Positions 42,927 through 55,050 of a DNA stretch of 64,000 nt are shown here, piece by piece; positions within the stretch are counted from its first letter, which is position 1; each line of letters starts with the position of its first letter. The stretch lies in assembly GCA_025765615.1 (NCBI GenBank), contig JAIVFJ010000015.1:310001-374000 (forward strand), given 5' to 3'. Under the pieces are notes generated by a model. That model ran no database searches. It was given only the letters and a program-made list of their open reading frames with translations, and had not been told where the DNA came from. The stretch is from Zopfochytrium polystomum (taxonomy: Eukaryota > Chytridiomycota > Chytridiomycetes > Chytridiales > Chytridiaceae). The position numbers were made by a program, and so were the translations under genes.

Positions 42927-45609
42927 TCAACCAAAAGACAGCTTGCACTGACACTCGAGCCTTCCGGAATCAAAGAGGTCGATCCGCTCTGTCAAAACAG
43001 GGATGCTCCGCCGTAAGGGTTCGAAGTCTGCCCGAATGGTTGCGCCTGCTGCGGTGTCCCGAAATACGCCGAATGCTGCGGGCTGTGGCTGAAGGCCGGG
43101 GCCGCTCGCGAGCGGATTGCCAAATGCTTGCGTTGACCCAAACGGCTGAGCAGCAGTGGTTGGTTGCCCGAACCCTGCGTTGCCAAATCCAGTCAGGCCA
43201 TTCAAACCCGAGAGACCGTTGGCTGGTGTGGACGGCTGAGCGAACGGCGACCCCCCGGCCGCTCCAAGTCCCCCGATCGAGGTTGTCGACTGTCCAAAAC
43301 TGCCCAGTCCAGCAAATGCGTTAGTAGCGTTGGAGTTGGTGCCATTCGCAGACGAGAGCTGGGCAAGGGTTGGTGGCTGGGCAGACGCAGTACTGTTTGA
43401 AGCAGACTCCCATTGGAACTTTTGCTGAGTTTGGAAGGGATTTTTTGCCTGGGCGGACGCATTAGCGAAAGAGGACCCGCTGATGCCAGCTAATGGATTT
43501 GCTCCACCGAAAGGAGCACTCGCGCTTATTGTTGGCGATGGGATAGACGAGCCGAAGATATCAGCGGTCGACTTTTGCTGAGTCTGCGATACGGCAGCAA
43601 ACGGGTTTGAAACACCAGAGCCTGCCGTCAAGCTTGGCGTTCCGAATCCGGAGGCAGCGCTAGCAGTTGGAGTAAGATTTCTCATTAACACATATTCATT
43701 GTAAAATCATTTTCAACTTACGGCGAGGATCGGGCCGATGCGAGAGAAGCGAATGGGTCAATTTGCTCACTGAAACAATGTTGATCAGAAGAAGAGATGT
43801 GGTTTTTGACAAGCAAAATTATAACCTGTTCCTTGCGATATCGGCAAGGCGGCTCGCGGCATTGTCGGTCAACTACACCGATGACGAAAGGGCGTTCAAA
43901 ATAATGTTCGATGGGAAAACAATTCTTACCTGGTGTGGCAGCTTCTTTGCCGCGGCTCCACCATCAAAGGCATTACCGAAAGGAGTGGAGAAAGCTTGCT
44001 GTTGCTGTTGCTGAAGAGCAAGCTGCTGTTGCTGCTGCAAAGCCAGCTGCTGCTGCTGCTGCTGTTGCTGCAAAGCAAGCTGCTGCTGCAGCTGCGCTTG
44101 CTGCGCGGCAAGTTCCTGGGCTTGTTGAGCCTGTTGAGCGGCAAGTTGCTGCTGCTGAAGCTGCGCCAACTGCTGTTGGGCCGCTTCTTGTTGCTGCTGC
44201 GCCAGGATAGCTTGCTGGAGTTGTGCCTGTTGAAGCTGCTGTTGCTGCATTTGCAGGGCGAAGGGATCCTGGTACGGCTGTCCGAATGGAGTTGCGTCCA
44301 AGGCAAAGGCATTCTGAATCAGGTTGGGCTGCGGGGTATCGGTGCTGGCAAAGAAGTCAATCAGGTCATCCTTTGGCGGCTCGGGCGCCTTGGCGGCCGC
44401 CGCTTTCGCAGCTTGCGCGGCGGCCTCCTTTTCACTGAGCTCAATCGCGCGCCGCAAGTCGTCATCGCTACGAATGAAAGTCAAACGTAGGCACGCAAAA
44501 CGCTTCGGCAAGAATCTATTCACTTACATCTCTTCCTCGGCACGCCTTGGATTCCTTTTTGCATCCTCTGCGGCAGTTTTTCGGCTTTCAGCCAAAGCTT
44601 TTTGGAGCTCCGCATCTTCGTTGTAGTAATCGTTTGGGGCGCGCGAAGGAGCTCCTCTGCTTGAGTTTCCGTTGCTGTTCGAACTGTAACCACGACCCGC
44701 TCGTTCCTCCCTCAACCGAGCTTCATCTGACAGCAAGGCGGTTATGTCTTTGCTAAGCTGGCGAACTAGAGTGAATTAGCGGGCAAAAATTCATCATTGA
44801 TGTTAGTCCCAATAAATAACAAGTTTGCCAAAAAAGTGCTCACTGTTAACACCCTGATCCCGCCCATCATCGTCAAAGACTTGAAACTCTTTTAGCGTTT
44901 TCACAACGTAGAGGTTTTCCTTGGCGTACTTTACCACCTGGTCAGAACCAGTGTGGATCAGGCAGTCCAAGAGCACGAGGGACTGAAGACGTCCGGAGCA
45001 CATTCTCTGGGTTAGGCGCACTGAAACAGATCTCCAGTAATCAAACATCGCTACCTTGTAGACGTGCCGCCAGTTCTTTCCACTGTCGTTCAAACGCTTG
45101 TCGATCATTTCCATGATTTCAATGAAGCTCTGCCTGGGAAGCGTGGGGCGGAGTCAGGAAGACAGACTACGGCCGGTGGTCTGTACGTACGGGTCATATG
45201 TGGCCCTGGCGATCGCAGCCATGTCTTGCGAGGATGGTGGAGACTGTTCCATGTTGGAAGCGGCGAGATCGCAGATCAGTATCAAGCAAAGCTGTTGGTG
45301 CTGATACGCATTACCGGGTCATTCGAAGTGGCGGTTCTGTAAATGGTGAGAGGGCGTCGGTTAGAGAACACCTTTGAATGCGAGAAATAGCGTATCCTGG
45401 GATCGCTTAGGGCGATCGCTACCCGGTCGACACCACAATTGGTCTCGACAGCAGCGCCATACCCCAGAGGGAGCTTCGACGGAAGAGGTTCGCCACTTGA
45501 GAGCCGCAGAGCAATCGTCAAGAATCGCTCACCTGACTTTGATCTGGATATCCGAGTAGCCCTTCGCAAAGTTTTTGACCGTGCGCGCGACGGCCTTCCC
45601 TGCCTGCAT
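42927..45609 (-). CDS. Epsin-like endocytic adaptor (ENTH, UIMs, poly-Gln, NPF-type tail)
   Basis: Clathrin adaptor that binds PtdIns(4,5)P2 through the ENTH domain and ubiquitinated cargo through UIMs. Start ATG 45609: MQAGKAVARTVKNFAKGYSD then IQIKVR/TATSNDP. A less usual insert (SSQDMAAIARATYDP) follows, then EIMEMIDKRLNDSGKNWRHVYK, LVLLDCLIHTGSDQVVKYAKENLYVVKTLKEF and FDDDGRDQGVN complete the ENTH domain. Downstream, NEDAELQKALAESR and DDDLRRAIELSEKE are UIMs. A long Gln/Ala/Leu-rich stretch spans 43990-44260. DPFASLA-type and NPF-type motifs (KNPFQTQQKF, SNPFAAV) bind AP2 and EH-domain partners. The last part reads better in another frame (QPFGQTSNPYGGASLF, ending near 42992) than in the frame ending at 42927, so a frameshift or a missed intron near 43090 is possible. 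Confidence 0.88.
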
Positions 45610-46019
45610 ATTCGGTGTGGTATCTGCCAGATGTCTCTTGAAACCAACGGAGACGTGGCCCACGAAGTCTGTGGGCTGAAGTCTGTGGGGCTGAACCTTG
45701 CGTTCGAAAGAACGGATTTTTGCCTTTCTCCGTTGCCCGTCAGCTTGTTGGGTGGCTATTTGTCTCTGTGCAACTTCTCTCGGTAATGTATTTATATCCG
45801 TCTCAATGAACTCAACGGGACAATCGACGATATAACACGATAGGAAAGGAACAGAGCAGAAAAGCAAGTCGTGCAAAATAAGAGAGGAAATGGAAGTGCG
45901 CATTCGGAAGTGATACCCGGCAGAAATTTACAATGAATTAGTCCGGCTGCCGTGTCCCGAACTGCCTGATATCCTGCAGCTGTTGCGTCGGAGCCATCGT
46001 GCACACCCCTGGATGTGTA
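45610..46019. other. Intergenic region upstream of epsin
   Basis: About 410 bases between two minus-strand genes. The in-frame extension of the epsin first exon upstream of its ATG has no family similarity and is taken as leader. Confidence 0.4.
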
Positions 46020-49000
46020 TTACGATGGTGGTGTTTGGAATTGAAAGGAAACCCCTCGCTGCTGAGCGAACTCGGAGAGGCATTTCCGTCCTGCGTTGGC
46101 GAGGTCTTTGAAGCTCATTTGAAGGGAGAGCGTCGAGCTTTCGAACGTGACAGGGAAATAGTCTAGACAAACAAATGGCGGTGCAGGATTAATCATCGTT
46201 GTTCCAGTAGTGAACAGTGGACATATTCTGTGTACCTCTCAAGTTCCTCGCGTGATTGTCTTCGTCACAGATACGATCAGCCTCACTCCAATCAGCCTCC
46301 GACTTATCAAAATCTTGGGCTCCTTCGAACGTGAATTTCAAAGCTGTTCTAGTGTCTGTAGCAATAGCAGTTGAGTTTGCGTTTGGTTCCATCGGCTTGA
46401 GCAACTGTCGAGCCAACTTCGCTGCTTGACGGCTTTTTTGCCGACCTGACCGGTGCAAAATGATCGACCTCGTTCGCAATCTGCGGAGGAAAGAATTACG
46501 GTTTTAGTCAGCAAGGTGCTGCACGGAAATAGCATCTTAATCTCATCAACGACCAAACACCTACATAAGGGCGTAAAAGCCGCGATGCTCAGTACTCTGA
46601 AGTGCTGACTTCAACCAGCTCAATACTGAGTCTGTCGATACAGCGATGCCGAGGTCCTCTTTTCCCTTTCCAATGTTTTCTAATATCGCGCAAAGCGCTG
46701 ATGCGAAATAGTTAAGCGCAACAAGGACAAGCTCGTCATGCGACATTTCGGATGGCTTTCGATGCTTGCAAATTTCGTCCCCTTGATACTTGTGTATCTT
46801 AACAGACATGGACCACCGAGGAACAACTTCGTTGTTGGTTGATGATGATGACGACGATGATGTGGAGAATCTTTCCGGTAGTGTCGATGAAGAATTGGAT
46901 GACGATGAGGAAGTAGAGGTAAAAGCAGATGCAGTATTTGTCGGCGTGACGAGAGGTGCGGGATGGACCGGAGTTGCCGTGGAAACAACAGACGCCGGGC
47001 TATTCACAGCAGCTTGCTGTGACGAGCTGGACGCACTCTCTTTAGAGTCAGCTGACGCCGCTGATCCTTGAGTGCGTCTATACTCGGAGAGGCTCACTTT
47101 CTTGTACGTCAAAGGGGTTGATGGTTTCGTAGATACCAGAGACACTGGAGTTGATGCAGCCATCTCCGAAGGAGCAGCATTATTTGCGCCGTCTCTGCTG
47201 CTGCTTCGAAGTCGCTTCGCCGACGACACTTCCATTGGATATTCTGTGATGTTACTGTCATCTGGTATACTCCGCTTTGACGGCGTTCGGTTTGTCACTG
47301 CATCCAATTTAGAATCAGCGGAGATCCGAGGTGGTGGCGGCGGAGGTGGAGGAGGGGGTATGCTGTCGTGCTCGCGTTTCTGCACGTCGCGTTTCGGCAC
47401 ATCCTTGTCCTTTTCCTTCAGCTTGTCGGTACGATCCTTCTCCCTCTGAAGATCCCTATCCTTCAAACGATCCTTCGAGTCCTTGTCTTTCTCTTTCTCC
47501 TTCTCCTTCTTCTCCTCTTTCTCTTTCAGCTTGAGAGCCGCGTTGTTGGTCATCTCCCGATCCCGATCATCTCCACGCCGCTCTTCTCGGCGCGAACGTG
47601 CGGGAGACAGTTTCTCCGCTTCTCGCTCGCTCCTTCTCACCCCGCCTAGCTCGTGGGCTTTCACGCCCGCGGTCCCGGGACCCGTCACGTCGAGCTCGAG
47701 ATGCCACAGGCGATCGGCTCCTCCTCCTGTCCTTCGACCAGTGCCGTAAGCGATCTTGAGACCGAGACCGATCCCTTCCGCGTGATGCTACCGAGTTTGA
47801 CCTGTCTCGGGACCTGTCACGAGAACGATCCCGATCTCGAGAGCGATCCCGAGAACGATCCCGAGAGCGATCTCGAGAACGATCCCGAGAACGATCCCGC
47901 GACCGATCGCGGGACCTATCACGAGACTTATCGCGCGAACGATCGCGTCCGGACTTGCGGCCTCTCCGATCTTTTTCCCGATCACGATCCTTCTCGCGCT
48001 CCTTTTCGCGCTCTCTTTCGGGAATATATGAGTCGTGCCAACCGCGGGTCGAGCCTCCCTTTACAATTCGATCGCGGTCTCGTCCTGCTGACAGCCCTTC
48101 CCTATCCTTGCGGCGCCTGCTGTCATCCTCGTCTGAGCTGTCAGCACTTCCATTCTTTCGACGATCTTTCGCGTCCTTGGCTGAATTCGACTTGCTGGAA
48201 GCTGTCGCACTTGCTTTGTCTTTATCCCGCACTCTACTTTTGTCGGTGTCCTCACGGTCTTTCGAAGTCTCTTGAGAACCTTCATTTTCGCGTTTATCCT
48301 TACGGTTCATACCACTCCGTTCCTTTGGCGTTACGGCTCGTTCAAATAAGACAACACGAGCAGGAGTTGTGGGGTCTTCCTCAGCCGCAACAATTTTCCT
48401 TGCTGTTACGGGCTTCACCGGTGTCGCCACAGAGCCGATTTCGGCTGTAGTTTCGACATACAGCTTTCCCTCCTTTGGCTACAGGTTCGGTGAGAAAAGC
48501 AAAGCGTAGCTGAAGAGAGACAGACCATTTCCGATTCTTCGGCTTTGACGCGCTTTCGACTGTCCAGCTCAGGCTCTTCCGAGCTCCGCTTTTTGTCTCG
48601 GGTGCTGTTCTTGGTCTCTTTCTCCATCGATTTCTTCAAAGGCGGTCCAGACTCGGCGACTGCTGATATGGGTATTTCCCCAGATTCGGATGGTTCGATA
48701 TCAGTTGGATCGCGCCGCGGAGATGGCATCGAGCCCATCGCTTCGGTCTTCGCTTCTGGCTCCTTTTTGTCGTCCAATTCAACTACTGAATCGGCATCTG
48801 GTCCCTCTGTTTTGGGCTGTGAAATTAACTCGCTTTCGGTCTTCACAAGGTCAGGAATCGTTGGCGGACTGGGAAATAGCTCTGGTGCAAACTGAGTGAG
48901 GAATACCAGGGAGGAAATTAAGTCTCACCGTCTGGCTTAACTGCCTCCGGCTTTGGAAAGTCTGATGGTTTGATTGGTGAAAGGGGTTGAAAGTCTCGCA

Positions 49001-50444
49001 GTATCGGTGTGTTGTGGCCCACGTCCAGCAGGACAACTTCTTCAGTAACAGGGAACTCTTCTTTTCCAATTGGTGGAGGGAGAGCATCAAGAAGGCGCAA
49101 CAAATGGTCGAATTCCGAAACAGGCGGCGTCGCAGGTCTCTCGACCTAGAGAGTAAAATTAACGGCTGGAAAAGCGAGAAAGCCAGTGCTTACTGTCTTT
49201 CCACGAACTATCATGGTTCGCTGCCGAGGATTCTGTGGCTGGGAAAGTTTTGCCTCTTTTACGTTGCCAGTTTGACGATCAGTCCCAAACTTCGTAATCG
49301 GTTTGTTTGAAACAGTCGCCGACTGTTGAGGCAATGTTCCTGCAGATTTCTGCTCGGGAATCGATGGGATTGCAGAAGTAATGGTAGCCATTGCGGCTTC
49401 GGTTGCGCTACTGGAGCCTTTCGAGGCGGTCGGCCTTGGTCGGACGGACGCGTTCACCGATTTTCCGTCTGATGCGGAAGCCTTAGGTACTCCAATAATG
49501 TTGAGCATTTCGGCAATTGAGTTGTCTTGCGAGGAAACCGCTGACGAAGGAGGAGGTTGGGATTGAACGGCGGCCGGCTTTGAGGATACTTTGACAACGG
49601 ACACTGGAGGTGTGTGCTCCGGCTGCATCGAAGGTGGAGGAGGTGCGTTGGCGGCTAGTTTGCGTTGAGCCAATTCATCTTTGTCCAGTTTAGTTCCGTG
49701 CGAGGGCGGGCCGGGGAACTTCAGCTGGAGCCTTTTGAACCCAGCGTACTTGTTGGATCGGTTCTGGTCCAGCGAGATAATGGGCTGCAACTCCCTCACA
49801 GACTTGCGAACGCGTTCAAAACAACTTTCCAGTGGTTCCAGGTTAGCTGAAGACTTTGAGACAATTCGCGGGCTCCCAATGCCGTACTTCGAAGCCGACC
49901 TGCTGAGGAGTGTTTTCTCCGGCTGCTGAATGGTATTTGCCAAAGTCGGGGAGACGGTGGAAGATCCTAATCCACGGCGATCCGTCTGATGCGGATCCAC
50001 CGATCTCGTGGTTGCTGACAAGGACGGCGAAGTAGCGGCGGCGGCTTGAGTGCCGCCGTTGGAGAATGGGGTAGTTGCGATTGCGGAGGATCGGGGCAGC
50101 TTCGAGGAGTAAGAGTTGTACGGGCGTGCGGACGGTGGAGAAGTACGGGGGGATGTGGAGGAGGTGAGTTGTGAGGCACGCGCTGATGATGCAGCAGGTA
50201 TTGACGAAGAGGGAAGACTAGGGGACGACGAGGAATGGGCACCAGCGGTGGTTGTGATGGCGGGAGTCGACGTCATTTGGTAGTGACTGTGGTGGTGGTG
50301 GTGACTGTTCTGGTAAGAAGAAGATATGGGCATGGTCGAAGCAGCCAGGGAGATGGCGCCGCCGACGCCGGGGGCAGGGTTCGGGGCGGCGAAGGCGGCG
50401 GTGGCGGCGGCGGCGGCGGCGGCGGCGGGAGCGCCAGGCGGCAT
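46020..50444 (-). CDS. Large RS/RD-repeat nuclear protein, function unknown
   Basis: Spliced minus-strand gene of roughly 1300 residues. Start ATG 50444 (MPPGAPAAAAAAAATAAFAA). A Ser-rich region follows, then a short conserved-looking block CFERVRKSVRELQPIISLDQ and NKYAGFKRLQLKFPG. PRQRTMIVRGK is spliced to FDHLLRLLDALPPPIGKEEF and EVVLLDVGHNTPILRDFQPL. Acidic and basic stretches and a DRSRDRSRDRS array (47800-47960) follow, then a Lys/Glu helix, a proline run and TPLTYKKVSLSEYRR. C-terminal helices (SHDELVLVALNYFASALCAI, SVLSWLKSALQSTEHRGF) are spliced to KSRQAAKLARQLLKP, ALKFTFEGAQDFDKSEADWS and DYFPVTFESSTLSLQMSFKD. The stop is TAA 46020-46022. Joins inspected (48.4, 46.56 and 46.24 kb) keep phase. 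Composition suggests a splicing, chromatin or transcription-elongation factor. No family is recognised with confidence. Confidence 0.7.
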
Positions 50445-50916
50445 TGTGTTAAGGGTGACAGACCGGCAGCCAGGCAGACAGGCCACAAATATTTTGGTTT
50501 TTTGGTGGGAATTGTTGTTTTTTTCCCAGTTTTGTTTGATTTCGCTTGACCAGCGCAACAGCGCGCGTGTGCTAAGAAACTTTTTTTTCCTGAGTGCCAG
50601 CTGGCGCAGTGAGAAGGGAAGGAGGGAGATTAAGAGTGAAAGAGAGGGGAGAGAGCGAGAGAACTGGTTTTGAGCTAGGGATGGACTGAGAGTAAGAAAG
50701 ACAGTGAGAGAGTGAGCAAGAGAGAGAGAGAGAGAGTGAGCGAGTGAGTGATTGTGTGTGCGTATGTGTGTATGTCTGATAAAATGAGCGTGGCTTTGAA
50801 AGCGAGAGATACGCCCAAGAGCACAGTGCTCACACTGTTGCGCGAAGGTTGTGAATGTTCGAGGTTTAAAATTTTCCCTCAGTGCCAGTTGTCATACCCC
50901 CATCCCTTTTCGTGCA
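50445..50916. other. Divergent intergenic region with GA-rich simple sequence
   Basis: About 470 bases with a T-run (about 50580) and GAGA-type low-complexity DNA (50640-50760). This is the shared upstream region of the RS-rich and coiled-coil genes. Confidence 0.5.
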
Positions 50917-53900
50917 ATGATACGGCGCAGCCCAAGCCAGCTGTCGGAGTTTGACGGCGATTCCACCAACGGCAGGCCAAAGGGCGAGACCTCGAGCAGC
51001 AACAGCCGGAGCAGTGTCATTTCCTCCTCGCCCTCACTCTTGAAGCCGGAGGACGTGAATCGCGAAGTCGAAGTGAGCACCTTTACGCATGCTTTCAAGT
51101 TCGTCGTGCAGATAGCCAAACATTCCACCGCAGCGACTTTGTCGTATCTTCCAGAGCCAGTCTACGGGCGATCTGCTCACTTTCACACGAGACCACAGTG
51201 CGAGGGATCCTTTGCGGCTGGACGCGGCAATTTCTGCTTTCGATTACGTCGACCGAAATCGCGGTGGGAAGCAGACGGCAGCTGGACAAGAGCAGACAGT
51301 GCCCACGGTTGCAAGCGCGTCGTCCGCGCCTGCAAATTCAACGCAAGTAAATGATCGCCGTCAAAGCGGAAGCGAGCGTCGGGAGCTTCCACCAGAGCAG
51401 AATTGGGGGCTTGGAGGCGAGGCAGTGGCACAGCCTGTTCCGTCTGATAGCGCATCAACGCTTCGGCAGCTGGCCGCTTTCCACTGCTGATCGTGACGCT
51501 GCGAAAACCGCAATTGCGAGTGTTTTGTCGTTGCTTGAAAGTAAGAAGGCTCTCTCGGGTGACATTGTGCGAAATCAGATCATTTCCGATCTAGCAGGAA
51601 CAGGTACAATTTCTCCATTCTACCGATTTTACTGCTAATTCCCGCCCAGATATTGGCAAAGAACTTTTCGATGAGCTTCGTTTGGTAGATTTGTGTATTT
51701 TGCTTCAGGTCGTCAGGTTCCAACCGATTGTTTTGCCCAGGACGAGACAGCAACATGTGAAACTGAGTCCCTTCCGACCACTTCGGATGACAAACTGGCT
51801 CTGGCGATCTCCTCCTTAGTGGATAAGAATCAGACAATCATGGTATTTCAGTAACCTACAATCACTTGGTCGTCTTAGAGCCTCCATGTTTCGATTATCT
51901 GGCCACTTTCTTCGCAGAATACCCTTGAGCGGGAGCAAAGGGCGCACAACGTCCTGAAGAAAGAGTTGTGGCAGCTTGAACAAACTCATCGCGCGACGGT
52001 TGCGTCGGTCGAACGATTGAAGGTCTCAGAGGATCGGCTAAAAGACCAGCTTAAAGAGATGGATGCTGCCAAAAGTAGGTTGGAAGCGGACCATCGATAT
52101 TGTCGAGAGCACTTGGTCTGTTTCGTAAATTCCCCCTCTCCTTACCTGGCCGCTTCCCAATGGCTAAACTAACCGAAGTGAACACATTTAGAGGAAAGCA
52201 GCTCGTGTTCGGCCCGACTTCATTGAACTTCGTGCGGAACGCGATGAACTGCAGAGGGAGGCTAATTGTGTTGTCGCTCTGGTTAAAGAGTATTTGACCA
52301 AGGTAGGTTGTACACAATACAACGATTTCATTCAACCACGCATCTTCTCGACGCTGCAGAGTCATGCACCTGCGCTGGGCACTTTGCAAACCCGACTCGC
52401 AGATTCTCCAACTGCCGCAGTCCAAGCGCTGATTTCAATACTTTCGACAACTATTGAGACCCTCCGACAGGATAGTGAAGCCATCAAATTGTACGGAAGT
52501 GATATACAGCCGCAATAACGCTAACGAAACCAGGCAGATGCAATCGCGATCAGAAGCGGAAGGAGCGGAACTGTAAGTCCTTTCGGCGTTTTTCCTTCAT
52601 TGCAATGACGGAAACCATTTTGTCCCGCGTTGTAACAATTAGCCTTGCGCGGCTCGCAATTGCGGAAGCCACTATTAGGCAACTCAAAGATCAGTTCAAG
52701 TCAAGGGAGACGGACATCATTGAAACGAAAAAAAACTTTGACGATGCTGTACGTGCTGAATACCCTGTTTGCATTTTCGTGCACCCAATGAAGCCTCTCA
52801 CCTTCTCGTTTGGACCGAAAAGTGCAAAGAGTCTCAAATTCTCAAGCTTGATTTAAAACGGCTGAAGGAGTCCAACTCGCGAATGAAAATTGAGAGCCTC
52901 GTCAAGGTCGCTGCTGTCCACGCAAGCAATCCAAACCGTCACTAACACTTGACCTCCTCAGGAACGCACCATAAAGGATCTGAACACAGCGTGTGAGACA
53001 CATTACAGAGTCGAACAAGACCTTTACGGGAAAGTCAAGTCGCTCCAGTAAGCAATCTAGATATAACGCTCCGACACCAAGCAAATATTCCAATACTCCC
53101 GTCCTACGCAAAAATGAGGTCATCCATCCACAACAAAGACGCGCTTATAAAGGACCTACGGGCAAAACTTGACGCGCTCATGTCAGAGCTCGCGCCCATC
53201 AAGCAAACTCTGCAGCAACTGGACGCGCTCAAGCAGGTGCATTCCAAGTGCAAGGGTGACTTCGCACGCAAAGAGCTCCTGGTGCAGCAGTGGAAGCAGA
53301 GGGCAGAAAAATCTGAAAAGGCGCGCAGTTTGCTGCAGGAGCTGCAAGTAAGCTCCCATAACAGTGTCGCTCCTCGTTCCCAAAAATTACCATCCTCACA
53401 CATGTCCCCTTCCTTGCAGAGCGCTAAGCACCATCGACCCACCGCCTTCCACCAACCCGCGAATCCAGACGCTATTTCCCCTTTCACAACCTCCACAGCT
53501 GCTGCACCACATTTCGACACAACCTCCTACGCTCCTCAACCTGCAGCTCAAGCAGATTGGCCACAGCGACCACGTTCCGCTCCCACTTTTGACGGCCGCC
53601 GCCCCGGCCGGCGTGGTGTCCCCGACACAGCTTCCCCGCCGCGAAGAGCTTCGCCGTCCCGCCCGTCACCGCAACGCCTCCGCGGCCGCGCGAACGAGGA
53701 CGTGAGACTGGAGGCGGTGGTCGACGGCGTTGCGCGCTGCGCGGCGACGGCGGCTGTGCGGCACGCGGAGGAGGCTGTCGCGCGGTGGAGGGAGCAGCTG
53801 GCGCCCCAACCGGATCTAGCTGCAGGCGGGGAGAAGCAAGCTGGGGGGAGAAAGATCGAGCGGGTTGCACGAGAGGTATGCAGGTCGACTTTCAGCATCT

Positions 53901-54322
53901 CTTTTTCTACAACTTCATCGCGCATGTTCAGCGCTTCTCCACAATTGCGCGATGATGGTCCTACTTGTGCTCAAATATGCCACGTCATACACCTACCCCA
54001 ACCTTCTTCCTCCGTCAAAAATTCTCCAGCTCCTCAACGTCGACTATGAGTTGATTCTGCGGGGCAAAACCGAGACGCCAGAGTCTGTGGCTTCAGCACT
54101 TAGGGCCATGTGAGTGTCTTTCTGAGTTTGCTTCGCCCTCCAGGATAACGGTACTTCTGCTTCGCTTCTCTTCGCCCTCCCAGAATCGACGAGGCATCTC
54201 AAGCGGATTGGAACGACGCCGCACAGACCAATTTGTCCACGCGGATATGCGTTTACTTGACGGCCGTTTTATCCCAATCATACTGCAAATCCCCCACGCC
54301 TTTTCCGATTGCAGCTTTGTAG
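50917..54322 (+). CDS. Long coiled-coil protein (centrosomal or ciliary type suspected)
   Basis: A multi-exon plus-strand gene, not identified. ATG 50917 gives MIRRSPSQLSEFDGD. Exon 1 reaches STFTHAFKF and joins by a 50-base intron to SQSTGDLLTFTRDHSARDPL. Later exons give KTAIASVLSLLESKKALSGD, NTLEREQRAHNVLKKELWQL, VERLKVSEDRLKDQLKEMDA, LARLAIAEATIRQLKDQFKS, KCKESQILKLDLKRLKESNS and KDALIKDLRAKLDALMSELA. LLVQQWKQRAEKSEKARSLL follows. These are near-continuous heptads. A Pro/Ala/Arg-rich linker (53400-53870) precedes a folded-looking end: ILQLLNVDYELILRGKTETP, then IDEASQADWNDAAQTNLSTR and VYLTAVLSQSYCKSPTPFPI, with TAG at 54320-54322. Several middle exon borders remain unresolved. Confidence 0.65.
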
Positions 54323-55050
54323 CCAAATTTGCCCTTCTTTATTGGTGTATGTGAAAAACTTCCTCGGGACATGGAATGGTTAAGAAGGAACCCGTTCTCA
54401 CAAATATTCGACCTCCCATCCTGCAAGCCATGATTTTCTGAAAACCAGAGGTATTTAGCACGGCTCCGTTGCAATTAGCGGAGAGACAGTGTTTGGGCAG
54501 GGATGCGTCAAATGCGACAAGTGCGAAAGTTCACCCCAGCACATACAAAAGAATCATCCTTGTCAGGCCGGAGAGCGCAGACAAAGTGAGCAGCAAGTCA
54601 TTGGCGGGATCTTGCATGTTTGGTCCCCAGCACTTTCAATGGAACGTGCTCATGGTCCCTTTGGAGCTGCCATGAATCGTGCGCACGATACCGTCCGCAC
54701 GATAAAGGGCGCACGGCATCGAGTTTGTCCCAAGAGAGAGCGTCTTGCAGAGTCGGGTTTCTCGGCCGTCTGATCCGTGTTTCTGACTTGTCCGTCCGAA
54801 CAGCAACCAAGACAAACCCCCAAAAAATTAGCTGCCAAAACTCTTCGGGTCTGGTGAATCTTATCAGTTCGCTTTCACTACACGAAACCCATCTATCAAC
54901 CTGGAATTGAAACCTTTTGTGGGTGATTAATAGTGCTCATAATTTTTTTGGCTTTATCCGGTCACTATCAAAAAAACTTGAAGGGCAAGTGTAACGAGAA
55001 AGCTTTTGCAGGATCTCTCATTTATTCGGTGGTGAACGTGCTGCATAGTC
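54323..55050. other. Intergenic region
   Basis: About 730 bases before NOSIP. Short frames on both strands, none with recognisable content. No repeat of the families seen elsewhere in the window. Confidence 0.4.

Noticed and set aside
47653..48450. 265-residue plus-strand open frame
   Set aside because: Produced by the antisense of the RD/RS minisatellite.
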